Under the pieces are notes generated by a model. The model was given only the letters and a program-made list of their open reading frames with translations, was not told the DNA's origin and ran no database searches. From the NCBI GenBank assembly GCA_951394405.1, contig OX596345.1:558001-622000 (forward strand): DNA of 64,000 nt. The letters run 5' to 3'. Below, piece after piece: positions 24,101 to 33,590 of the stretch. This DNA comes from Coprinellus micaceus (taxonomy: Eukaryota > Basidiomycota > Agaricomycetes > Agaricales > Psathyrellaceae). The stretch's first letter is position 1. Every line of letters begins with the position of its first letter. The translations under genes and the position numbers were made by a program.

Positions 24101-24213
24101 AGTTCCTTGGTGACCAAGAGCCCAACTGGCTTTTCTGGGCGCTTGTGCTGCTTTTTCGCCCTAGCAGCAGCCAAACGTTTTCCGCGCTTTTCAAGAGTCT
24201 TCTTGCGGCTCAT
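21192..24213 (-). CDS. Calpain-like cysteine protease 2 with C-terminal membrane segment, 11 exons
   Basis: Exons 24213-24023, 23972-23726, 23673-23600, 23545-23300, 23250-22886, 22834-22700, 22634-22411, 22349-22284, 22225-22162, 22102-22090 and 22035-21192 sum to 822 codons plus stop. The triad is Cys124 (QGKLGDCWFLSALA), His312 (NHAYAV) and Asn332 (RNPWGRGEW). The N-terminus is strongly basic. After the calpain beta-sandwich comes a Pro/Ser/basic region, then a hydrophobic helix at about residues 700-722 (SVVFYVGLLNILALLGLTII), a Ser/Arg-rich segment and the tail GLRVYTQTKDPAEIAW shared with calpain 1. The 13-nt exon is supported by alignment to calpain 1 (NWVSIARDTL against NWDGVGETDYL). 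The helix suggests a tail-anchored or membrane-tethered protease. The ATG was chosen because an upstream in-frame extension to 24285 lacks an ATG. Confidence 0.88.
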
Positions 24214-24596
24214 GGTGGTACGAGAGAGAGTTGTGGGAGCATGATTCTTTCGTCGTTTTCTGTGACTTCGTCGGAATTCAAACAAGCGCCCAACACGTTG
24301 GCTCAGAATGCTGAGTCACATCAAAGTCACATCACCGCCCATTTAAGCGCTCGACGCTTGTGGCCTATTTCGTTGGCAAGCGTCCGTTTCCCTCTAGGTC
24401 AGTTCCATTCTGTTGAAGGGCAGTACATTGAATTCGTGGCTGAAACCGGGGTCCATGTTATTTTCACAAAGAAAGATGCGTATATTTGGTAGTTTCCTAG
24501 TAGACCTTCAAGTTAGAGAGTAGTAGGCGCGCGGCTGGGGCGTGCCCCGCTTGCTTGCTGCTCAGCACTCAGCGAAGATAAATTCCCCCCAAAGCG
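24214..24596. other. Promoter of calpain 2 and 3' flank of TauD-like gene 1
   Basis: 383 nt with no gene. Contains TTTAAGCGCTCGACGCTTG near 24341, a partial match to the TAAGCGCC motif that recurs in other spacers. Confidence 0.45.
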
Positions 24597-26030
24597 TCAC
24601 GTCTTTGTCTTATCCTCCACATTGCGCCCCCGATACATGCTCCTTATCTCTGGTTCAAGAGGGAACCTCTGCTTCCCGTCCGGCACCTCCTTGAACAACC
24701 CTTTGAACCGCTTCTCGAGCGCTGGCGGAGTTGGCCAGGCCAATTCTTCGTTTCTCAGCCAAAGCCTGATTAGATGGCGCCTGAAAAGTAGCATTATCAG
24801 CCCCTTTTAGCACGCTGCTAGGAAAAGAGTGAACCAACCTGTTCTCAAGGCCATCCACGAACCCTTCCCTTGCATGGAACAGTCCAAGATTGCTGACATA
24901 TTGGATGTCGCCTGTTCGTAGCTTCATCCTCAGACAGTACTTCTCCGAAAGGAAGTGGAGAGCGTCGATAGCTTCGGCTTGGGCCTCTGTAAGTGGTGGG
25001 ATAGACTGTGAGCGAGGGCGGTCTTGAAATCCAGTGCACAGTCGGCGGGAGTACTGGATGACGATGCGGTCATCCTGTGGGCACTTGTAGAGGAAAGGTC
25101 GAAGTTGGTATGGCGCATTTCGATTGGATGCCAGCAAATTCGAACTAGCAAACATTAGTCGGACTCTACTACCCGCGCTAAACCTGGGAGAAGACCTACA
25201 TCTCCAGGGGGAAGGGTTCTGCCAACACCTTCACCAAATCTGGCCTTGTCTCTGCAAGCTCATTATAGACCCTCCACGCACTCGCGAGTTTGCTCTCCCC
25301 ACCCTCCTCGGCCTCCCCAAGGGCAAACAAGCTAACGACATCCCCTGGATCGCTATGGAACGGCTGGCTCACATTCATATACGCCGGGGCTCCCGAGCTA
25401 CCCCCCTCGTCTTTCGTCCGACTCAGGTCGGCGATGTGCCCGAGCATTGAGCCATTCGTGGGATCCTGGGATGCGATTGTGGGAGCGATGTGTACGGATA
25501 TCCCAAGGTAGATGAGCGTGTTCTGGAAGGGCGTATACTGCGAGGTGGGGATGGAGCGCAGGACGAAGAAGCCTCGGCCAGAGTAGAGTTCCGCGGCGAA
25601 GCCGTGGAGGGTAGGGGAGAGTATGGGGAGAGGGAAGGTCTCCCGATTGACCTGGGTGAGCGGGTGGCCTGAGCCTATGGGGCTTGGAAGTTATTCCCTC
25701 GATATAATTAGAAGAGGCGAGCGGGAAGAACTGGCCTTCAAAGTAGCGTACAGCCATATCGATTTCCTGCAACTCCTCTTCGGCCAGGCGGTACACCCAC
25801 AGATTCTCGTCTGCCCACTGCTCCCCTTCCCAAACAAGAGGCCCAGTCAATTGTTTGGGGAAACCCTCAGGTAGTGGAGTGGAAGGGAGAGACGGGTCCT
25901 CTGCTAGACGGCGGGCGGTGCGAGCGCGCCATTTGGCTTCGTCGGGGTGGTACGGGACGTCTGGTTGCTTGGGCTGATCAATAGTCGAATGGACCGAGCC
26001 GTGGATGGCTTCACTCGTGGGCGAAGCCAT
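24597..26030 (-). CDS. TauD/TfdA-type Fe(II)/2-oxoglutarate dioxygenase, paralogue 1
   Basis: Exons 26030-25732, 25682-25200, 25144-24839 and 24780-24597 sum to 423 codons plus stop. Metal ligands are visible: the HxD pair in SQPFHSDPGDVVSLFAL and the distal His in LGLFHAREGF. The 2-oxoglutarate-binding Arg is in the RRHLIRLWLRNEELAW block. The N-terminus (YHPDEAKWRARTARRLAEDP) matches paralogue 2 at 58164-59576. TauD relatives hydroxylate small sulfonates or related acids; the substrate here cannot be inferred. The first intron (25683-25731, 49 nt) has a weak GTTCTT donor and is absent from the paralogue, but it is needed to keep frame. Likely cytosolic; no signal peptide. Confidence 0.85.
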
Positions 26031-28573
26031 TGCGCTGCGTGAGGACAGTCAGTTAGGCTGAGATCGCACACGATAAAGGAAAATAACTCGGTCACCATGA
26101 ATCCAGGAGTCTTTAAACTGGACACTTGAGGGGCCAAGATAATCCGATTTTCATCCGATGGCTGTCAAGTATCAAGGCTTTATGAGGGTTTGCTGGCTAG
26201 CTATAGCGTGACCCACAGTTCCCCAATCAATACCTGCCGGATCATATGCCGCCGCCATTCAACCAGGGAAGAGAGGGCCTGGTCCTAAGCAAATGGGCGC
26301 AAAGCACGTTTGCTCCTCCTTCCTAAGAATGACCCATTGGCTGGTATGCCAGTGTGGGCCCCGAGTTCGAAGCAAAAAACCACCCGAATTCCGGAGCTCC
26401 ACCTTGCCGCTGTCACGGCTCTTCTAGAATGCTGCGGTTCGAGATACAGAGAGGTTTCTGGACTACTTTGAGGAGCGTCAATGGCCGAGGGCGCACGGCA
26501 GCGGGATCAAAACCAGGGCTCTGAGCAGAAACCTCGTCTGGCCTTCAGACAGGATAGAGCTGCGAGGTGAACACTGTTCCCAGAGCGAGTTTGACAACAG
26601 GTGTGAGAACCCCATGGAATGCGTATGTTTTGAGTGCATGGATCTATTCGTAGAAGTTATTTGGTAGAGTCCCATTGAATACGCCTTTAATCCCGCACCC
26701 GCCGCCGCCATTACCCGGTGTCTTCCCGAGAGAACTAGTGGCAAGGTCTCCAGGCGGTGAGTAGGGAGACGTAGGGCCAAGACCGCCGAATCTGTCTTCC
26801 CAGCCAAGGAAGAGACGTGGCAAATCCGCGTGGTTGCGCGAGTGCTGCTTGGACCAATCAGCTCTGGGGCATTGGTGGGTGACCTGAGGCGAGGACAGAG
26901 CGATTCGAGAAGAGAGAATATGAGGGATAGGGTCGCGAATTGTAAGGCGTACTGAGCTGCGAGCAGGAGTCTTGTCACGACGCTGGCGTCGGTTCGGCGA
27001 ACCCTTGGAGGTTGGAACCTGGAGGTTGCGGTCCTCCTGGTTGCCACCAGTAAGGCTCGAAACCAGTCGTTACTAGAAAGTGGCATGGTTAGCTTCAGGC
27101 TTCAGCCTTCGAGTTTAGCCACCGGTTGAACAGGTGTCACTGGTCAGGAACTTGTAAAACGTTTTCGTGGCTCTTGGGTCGTGGAAGACAAAAAGAAAAA
27201 GGACGTTTAGCAGCAACTCGTTTCGATCGAGTGACCTCGGAGTTATGAGCCCCGCGCGCTACCACTGCGCCATGCTGCTATTCTGGCTCAATGATGCTTG
27301 GCTATGATTGAGGAGGAGCCCCTATAAGCTCACGGCACAAAATAAAAATTCAACGCTTACGAAGTCCCCGGCTCTACGGGGCATATTACGTTCGAACTAT
27401 CCTCCTCGCAACCATCTGACTACTAGCCTCGTCTTGGGGTAGGGTGAAAAAAAGGCACTGCCAAGGATCCGCGGACGTAGACTGGCGCAGGAGGCCGGGA
27501 GTCCTGTGAACAAGGTGACTGGCACCCTAACAAGAGCGGGCGCTTAATCTCCGACAAGGGTCTGATGCGCGAAATGGAGGCTATCTCCCGTTCATTTGTA
27601 TAGCTCATATCTCGACTTAGAGCCACTGGTGCTTGTAGATATGTTATCTTCACCCTGGCATGGATCGCCCCCTTCGCAGTGCGGCGGCGTCGATCCTTAA
27701 TCTTGAATTCAGAAGCTGTTACGCCAAGTTAGACTCAGCTGGGTGTTCGCGCCCATACCCTTCTCTCCGCCGACAAGGACCCCGGCGCCCGGGGTCTGCG
27801 GTCTTTAGGTGAATCTGCAGGTCTATGTGTATGTCTGGAATCAGCTGGAATCCTTCTATTGTATCTCTATTCATCTAATTATAGGCTGAATGGAACCCCA
27901 GCGTATTTGCTCCCGTTGTAACTGCGCTTCAATTCGAATGGATCTTCATCGTCCTCCCTAGCCCGTGAAGCGGGCTGGTCACCCCGGTCGGCATGCCACC
28001 AGCTGCGCGTGAGGTACTCGATTCACGCGAGCGATCTAGCAATTGGCTGTGCGATCTCAAGGAGTATCCACAGATGACCGCGCATGTCGTCATAAGGAGA
28101 AGGACCCCTCGGATTTATTCGCTCCACGACAGTAATTCTCAAATTACTCTGAGGGTAGAATACCACAGAACTATAGGTATTCGGTCGATGCGTATCTCGA
28201 GGACCTGACGCTGAGAGGAAGGGATGGAGGCGTCAGGGGAATATTTCTCGGTATGGAGGCGGCGTGACGGAGGCGACGGATCAAACAAATTGTTGAGCCG
28301 GAGAGACCATCGGTATTTGCTTTGCTTTCTCACTCTGACCTCACCGATAACTAGTAATTTCATAATACTATGGCTACAGCCCCTTCTTTTTGCCGCGAAA
28401 ACGTCCTAGCGCGGTGGAGCTACCCTAATTTCGTTCTTCCCTCTCATCCACCTCCACGTCTCCCGACTACACCATAGCCTCGCCAGTTAGCTGCTGGCTC
28501 GGCTTTCACGCTCCTTCATCCTATCCCACTAGAGGTTCACATCGTAGGACCTACACACCGCGAAGAAGAAGTG
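26031..28573. other. Long spacer containing an initiator tRNA
   Basis: 2.5 kb between the TauD-like gene and the KRE6/SKN1 gene. Apart from the tRNA at 27208-27279 I see no convincing gene. An intronless open frame of 202 codons (27086-26478, minus) is Arg/Ser/Leu-rich and unrecognised. GCGGGCGCTTAATCTCCG at about 27536 matches the TIR-like motif found at 36568. A pyrimidine-rich tract precedes the start at 28574. Confidence 0.5.
27208..27279 (-). tRNA. Initiator tRNA-Met (CAU), copy A
   Basis: A 72-nt perfect cloverleaf on the minus strand: acceptor AGCAGCA/TGCTGCT, D stem GCGC/GCGC, anticodon stem CGGGG/CTCCG with loop CTCATAA (anticodon at 27247-27245), and T stem ACTCG/CGAGT. Initiator hallmarks are the A1-T72 pair and A at position 54 in the T loop (ATCGAAA instead of TTCGAAA). 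There is no intron. A T-run (CCTTTTTCTTTTTG) just downstream is the expected Pol III terminator. Identical to the copy at 57249-57320. Confidence 0.96.
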
Positions 28574-30904
28574 ATGACGGACAACTTCTCGGCACGGGCA
28601 AGAAACTTGTCGGACCAGAGCTTGCTACCTTCGCCTATCCATCCGAGTGATTTTGGAGAGGGAGGGGACAGGAGCAGACATGCCTCTATAATGAGCCATC
28701 CTGGGAGTGGCCTACTGAGCAGCTCATCATCTTTTGCTGGAGCAGTAAGTGTTTTACCGAATCGCGAGAACTTGGCATCCTGGTGGGCCTTGGCTGACGG
28801 CTCGATGATCTCTGACCCTCTAGTACAACTACAAGCACTCTTCGATCTCTGAAAAGGTGCTCTTTAAAATCTCGCTTTCTTCTGTGAATATCGAAGCTGA
28901 CATTCCCTTGTACGCTCACCGGAAATTAGTTCTCTCTCGCGCCTTCACCTGCGCAGTGGGGAACACCTCTATTACTGAACGACCACGAACCAGACGACGA
29001 ACTCCACAATCCAGACCCTGTAATCGACAAGAAACTTGACCAAAAGTTCAGCTTCTCCCCGAGAGGTTTCGTGAACCTCGGCTTCCTCGGGGTTCTTGTG
29101 GTCGGACTGCTCCTGCTCTTGTGCGTTTTGCGCCCCACCCCAGCTTATGTTCCGCTAACCCGTTTCTAGTGCCGGATACCCCATTATTACGCATGTGCTA
29201 GACGTGAAGCAGACCACGCAAGGGGGGTTCAACCTGGGTGGGATCAACGCTTCCGGTCAAATTCCTGAGATCTCAGGCAACTACGGCCTCATCGACCAAG
29301 ATACACCCAAAGAGGCCTATACAACCACGGCCCCTACTTCAGGAGAGGAGATGGTGCTGGTATTTTCCGATGAATTCGAACAAGAAGGAAGGTCATTCTA
29401 TTCGGGAGACGACCCGTATTGGGAGGCCGTGGATTTGCATTACTGGGGCACAGTAAGCAATTCGCCTTCCTGCTCCCGGAAGAACGACTTTTGATGGTGG
29501 TTTTAGAACGACTTGGAGTGGTATGACCCTGGACAGGTGACGACGGGGAACGGGTCCCTCTTGCTGACCATCGAAAAGGTCAGCGATCCGTCTATCAACC
29601 ACGACATGGACTACAAGTCTGGTATGATTCAAAGCTGGTGAGTGGCGTCGAGTGTTATCACCCCGATCCCGACCGACCAGCCCTCTAGGAACAAGTTCTG
29701 CTTCACGGGCGGATTGATCGAAGTGTCTGTACGGCTCCCTGGATCCAACTCCGTTCCTGGACTGTGGCCCGCTGTATGGACGATGGGCAACCTCGGTCGT
29801 GCAGCGTACGGTGCTACTCTTGAGGGTCTGGTGCGTTAGACCTGTTTCGGAGGTTACTTTTTACTCACCCATCCCAGTGGCCGTATTCCTACGACTCATG
29901 CGACGTAGGGACATTACCGAATCAGACGTATCCCGGGACGCAAACCCCCTTGGCTGCCGTGACCAACGGTGACCCGTACAATAACGACGTGTTGTCGTTC
30001 CTCCCCGGCCAACGTCTATGTGGGTACACCACTCGGTAAATCTTGCGCACACCTGTCTAATCCTTCTCCGCAGCGGCTTGCACCTGCTCAGGCGAGTCGC
30101 ATCCAGGGCCAATGAGGAAAAACGGCTCGTACGTGGGGCGTGCTGCCCCTGAAATCGATATATTTGAAGCAACAGTCAGCGATGACGAGGGCCACGTATC
30201 GCTCTCGGGTCAATGGGCGCCGTTCAACGCGCAGTACAGCATCTACAACACCTCGGGGGAAGTGAAGTTCCATACGGACGACGTTAAATACAACGATTAT
30301 GTGGGTGGGGTGTGGCAGCAGACCACGTCTGGGCTGGCGAAGACCAACCAAACCGCGTACGAGCTGCACGGGGGTCAGTTTGCGGTGTATGGATTTGAGT
30401 ATCAACCAGGGTACGTACCTTTCACTCCTTTTTTGAATGTTGGCCCTGATAGCCTCTCTAGCTTTGACAATGCCTACATCACCTGGATAAATAATGGGAA
30501 GGCGTCGTGGACGATCTATCAAACCGCACTCAAGACCGACCCCCGAGTCGAGATTGCGGGACGGCCTATCGCGCAAGAGCCCATGTATATCATCGCCAAC
30601 CTGGGTTTCTCGACCAACTTCGTGTCGAACATTGACTTTAGCACGCTCACATTCCCCGCGACGATGGCCATCGATTATGTGCGCATCTACCAACCAAAAA
30701 ATGCTATCAACCTTGGGTGTGACCCCGAGGACTTCCCGACTGCGGATTATATCGAGACGTAAGTGCTGTCTGCTTATCGGTGGCGGGTCACGGGCTGACG
30801 TGTCGTGTAGGTACAAGGAAGCGTACTCAAACAATAATTTGACGACGTGGAAGCAGTACGGGGAGTCGTGGCCAAAGAACAGGTTGTCGGACAATTGCAC
30901 GTGA
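28574..30904 (+). CDS. KRE6/SKN1-type GH16 beta-1,6-glucan synthesis protein
   Basis: Ten exons (28574-28744, 28824-28856, 28930-29120, 29170-29452, 29507-29637, 29689-29830, 29878-30019, 30074-30410, 30462-30758, 30811-30904) sum to 606 codons plus stop. It is a type II membrane protein: a cytosolic tail with [12 protein letters not shown], one transmembrane helix ([20 protein letters not shown]), then a luminal GH16 jelly roll. Diagnostic motifs are VLVFSDEFE, the catalytic-type [26 protein letters not shown] and YVRIYQP. Conserved cysteines ([19 protein letters not shown]) and N-glycosylation sequons are present. Members act in the ER/Golgi or at the plasma membrane in making beta-1,6-glucan for the cell wall. 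Length and order fit the basidiomycete family. Confidence 0.93.
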
Positions 30905-31545
30905 GAGGGGGGCAGGCTCATCCCTTAGATTCTTTCGTTGCGCATTTATTAACACTTCACATTACTTACATCCCCCCTATTGACCCTACTGCTAGTATCA
31001 GTTCATGGACCGTTGTTGTTTGAAGTAAATTATGGGTTTTATGTTGGCTTTGGACCTTTTAGACGTTTATCTCACTTTGCTTTCGAGTCCGAGATGATGC
31101 TGTACTTGCTTCTGTATCCCTAGGTATGAGCAGGCCATTCCACTCTATCGTGACGATTGTGCATGGTCGTGCTTTGTGACCACGTCAACGAGTTTGGATT
31201 TGGTAAGCGCCGAATAAGCGCCCGAACTTCCTGGGCTTTGGCTGGCCCACCAACGGTTTGGTGCAACATGTCAATCGGTTTGAGCTTCCTAGCCATCTGT
31301 GGCTTTCCCTCGGGCGCTTGTTGTGGGCCTTCCTGTGGATGGGCTGGCACATGAGTGCTGACTCCCCCAACACTTCGGCAATGAACGGACGACCGGATCA
31401 TTTCAAAGACCCCAGAACCCCTGACATCAGAACGCGTTGAACCCAGCTCAAACCCATTCCATCCGAACCTTGCCGTGCGTCTTATCAGATAGCTACTTGG
31501 TCTACGAACAATACTTATTGCTGAATTCATACCACAGGTATCTCT
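30905..31545. other. Intergenic region with TIR-like repeat fragment
   Basis: 641 nt between the glucan enzyme and the F-box gene. It holds TAAGCGCCGAATAAGCGCCC (31204-31223) and an inverted TCGGGCGCTT (31310-31319). The two form a 10-bp inverted repeat with AAGCGCCCGA at 31216-31225. Otherwise nothing recognised. Confidence 0.5.
31204..31319. repeat. Inverted AAGCGCCCGA/TCGGGCGCTT motif, possible MITE remnant
   Basis: A perfect 10-bp inverted repeat (31216-31225 and 31310-31319), preceded by a second TAAGCGCC. The double form TAAGCGCCG-nn(n)-TAAGCGCCC also occurs at 42550-42570. It is short and could be chance in GC-rich DNA, but it recurs only in non-coding segments here. Confidence 0.4.
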
Positions 31546-33036
31546 ATGGCGTCACTCAGCGGCGTTTGGATCCCAGAAGACGTCCTCAACGCGATCTTCG
31601 AAGCGACAGCACCCACGAACCTCAAGTCCGCATTCCCCTATCCGCACCTCTCCCCACTCCTCCTCGGACACGTATGCAGGGTGTGGCGGAACCTCTCGCA
31701 TAAGAACCCCTTCCTGTGGAGTAGAGTGTATCTGTCAGAAACCAGAGAAGTCAACCGATGGGCCAAACGCCAGCGCCATGCAGCAGATCTAGACTTGGAG
31801 CGCCTGAAGTGTACAGCCCAAGCGCAGTACTGGTTGGCTCGGTGTGGCGCGGCAGGGCTGTCGCTCGCATTGAAAGCGTACCCAGAGGAGATTGCGCAAG
31901 CGTTCTTTGACGCTGTGGTGAAGGAGAACCTTGGGCGATTTCGCGAGCTCGACCTCGCTGGGCTCCCGTTCCAGGCCGTAGAAGTCATCCATTCGGATGC
32001 GCCCCTCCCATCTCTCGAGTCCCTTGCGATTAGTGGGGTCGAAGCGCATGTGGGTCTACCCTCCGACACGTTCGACGGCTGGACAGGGCTTGCGAGATCA
32101 TCCTCACTTCGAAGGGTGCACTTCGGTGCTACCCACCGATATTGGAAGAGCGTCCCTTTGAACGTCCCATGGGGTCAGTTGACACACCTCTCGCTCACAT
32201 CGTGGCTCTATGGGGACGTGTCCTATCATCTCCTGAAGGCCTGCACGCGGCTCAGGAGCTGTACCCTTTCCATTCAAGACGTCAGCTGGCCAACGGATGA
32301 GTGGTCGAGTGTTTCTCTCCCTCATTTACGCCAGCTGGATGTCATGTTCGGATGGGGTGCTTTGATCTCGGTGTTTGACTGCCTCGATATGCCCTCACTC
32401 CGGTCTTTCGCCCTTCGAGCCGACAGCGGGGCGAGGCATTTGATACGGAATCTTCGAGATCCATCCCCTTCCCGAGACCACCTATTCGCCCAGCTCCGCA
32501 ACATCTCCACTCTCACAATTTCTGTCGACCAGCTCTTACAACGGGAACACGACAAGATCATCACATCCGACTTTCTCTTCGAGCTCCTCGGTAATTCGTG
32601 CACACACCTCACAAACCTCAGCATATCGTGCCAGCTCGAGAACTATGGACAGCTTTTCGACAGGCTCTCTGACGAAGGCGATCCTCTACTCCCACATTTG
32701 CGATTCCTCGCCCTTTGCATCACTCACAACCTTGACGACAAGGTTAAAGACCACTTCTCCCCCTTCGCTTTCGTCCAAATGTCACTGCTTCGGTCCGGCC
32801 GCACAAGCTTCGGTCACACGATGGGGGGTTCGCGATATCCGCCAGTTGACATCACAATTCACGTTTACCCTGAGTGGAATGGGCAGGTGGTGGGGAAGAG
32901 GGCGATTCTGGAGGTGTATGCCGCCGTCATCGTGGATGAACCCCCCGCGGGCCCCCCTTTCTGGATTGTAGAAGATGCTCTATGTTGTGGATACGAAGAC
33001 CGCCCCCTTTCAACAGTTGTTGGGCACAATCAGTAG
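31546..33036 (+). CDS. F-box domain protein, intronless
   Basis: Single open frame of 496 codons, unusual in this intron-rich region. The N-terminus is a typical Agaricomycete F-box: WIPEDVLNAIFEAT, then LLLGHVCRVWRNLSHKNPFLWSRVYL. The rest has irregular leucine-rich repeat character (PLPSLESLAISG, LTHLSLTSW, LPHLRQLDV, CTHLTNLSISC). Such proteins are substrate receptors of SCF ubiquitin ligases; the target is unknown. The ATG at 31546 directly precedes the F-box. This family is expanded in mushroom genomes; the second F-box gene at 40310 is only distantly similar. Confidence 0.83.
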   Translation: MASLSGVWIPEDVLNAIFEATAPTNLKSAFPYPHLSPLLLGHVCRVWRNLSHKNPFLWSRVYLSETREVNRWAKRQRHAADLDLERLKCTAQAQYWLARCGAAGLSLALKAYPEEIAQAFFDAVVKENLGRFRELDLAGLPFQAVEVIHSDAPLPSLESLAISGVEAHVGLPSDTFDGWTGLARSSSLRRVHFGATHRYWKSVPLNVPWGQLTHLSLTSWLYGDVSYHLLKACTRLRSCTLSIQDVSWPTDEWSSVSLPHLRQLDVMFGWGALISVFDCLDMPSLRSFALRADSGARHLIRNLRDPSPSRDHLFAQLRNISTLTISVDQLLQREHDKIITSDFLFELLGNSCTHLTNLSISCQLENYGQLFDRLSDEGDPLLPHLRFLALCITHNLDDKVKDHFSPFAFVQMSLLRSGRTSFGHTMGGSRYPPVDITIHVYPEWNGQVVGKRAILEVYAAVIVDEPPAGPPFWIVEDALCCGYEDRPLSTVVGHNQ

Positions 33037-33590
33037 CTGGGTGTTTTAGAATGCTGATCTGAGCAACCTCTTCAATTAATAGCATTGAGTCAGGACTTCC
33101 TTGCTGGATGCTCCCGGAACAACATGTGAGCCCTTTATGATTTCAACCCACGTAAGGAACCACAATCGCCAATTTCCCCTCGTTCCATGACCCGTCCCCC
33201 GAGTAAACGGACGAGCTTTCACTGTGGTCGTATCATGTTTCGTTCGTTCACGTCGAACGGAAGGTGCAAGCGAACCACAACACGTTCCCGCTACATATAT
33301 AAAGCTGAAAAATAGTATCGCCACTACCAGTTCTTCCTTCCATTCCCCCATCATCCTCCCTCTCGCCCTCCCTCTCCCCTTTCCTCCCTGGGCCCAAACT
33401 CATCGCGTTCAACGCCAAACCACTTCGGATCCGGGCTGTGATTGGCTGGAGCGATGTCGGAGTCGACGCCCATGCTGACTCATCATGGTGCAGTCAAGCA
33501 AGTACAAACTTCAGGAGCAGTCTCGTTGAACCCGAACTTCAAGCACCATTCTTCGATTTCTGCTTCTACCATTGACCATTGACTGCTAGA
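33037..33590. other. Promoter region of the SWI3-like gene
   Basis: 554 nt with no gene. It contains a good TATA box (33296-33303) and a long pyrimidine-rich stretch at about 33325-33400, typical of fungal transcription start regions. Confidence 0.55.
33296..33303 (+). promoter_or_regulatory. TATA box of the SWI3-like gene
   Basis: TATATAAA followed by a CT-rich tract, about 290 nt upstream of the ATG at 33591, implying a 5' UTR of about 250 nt. Confidence 0.5.

Noticed and set aside
12520..24213. Bacterial-style operon or defence-system interpretation of the clustered membrane proteins and proteases
   Set aside because: Genes are spliced, on both strands and have individual promoters; this is eukaryotic nuclear DNA with no operon logic.
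26478..27086. 202-codon intronless open frame (minus)
   Set aside because: Starts with ATG but is rich in Arg/Ser/Leu with no recognisable motif, and neighbouring frames are similarly open; more likely chance in GC-rich DNA.
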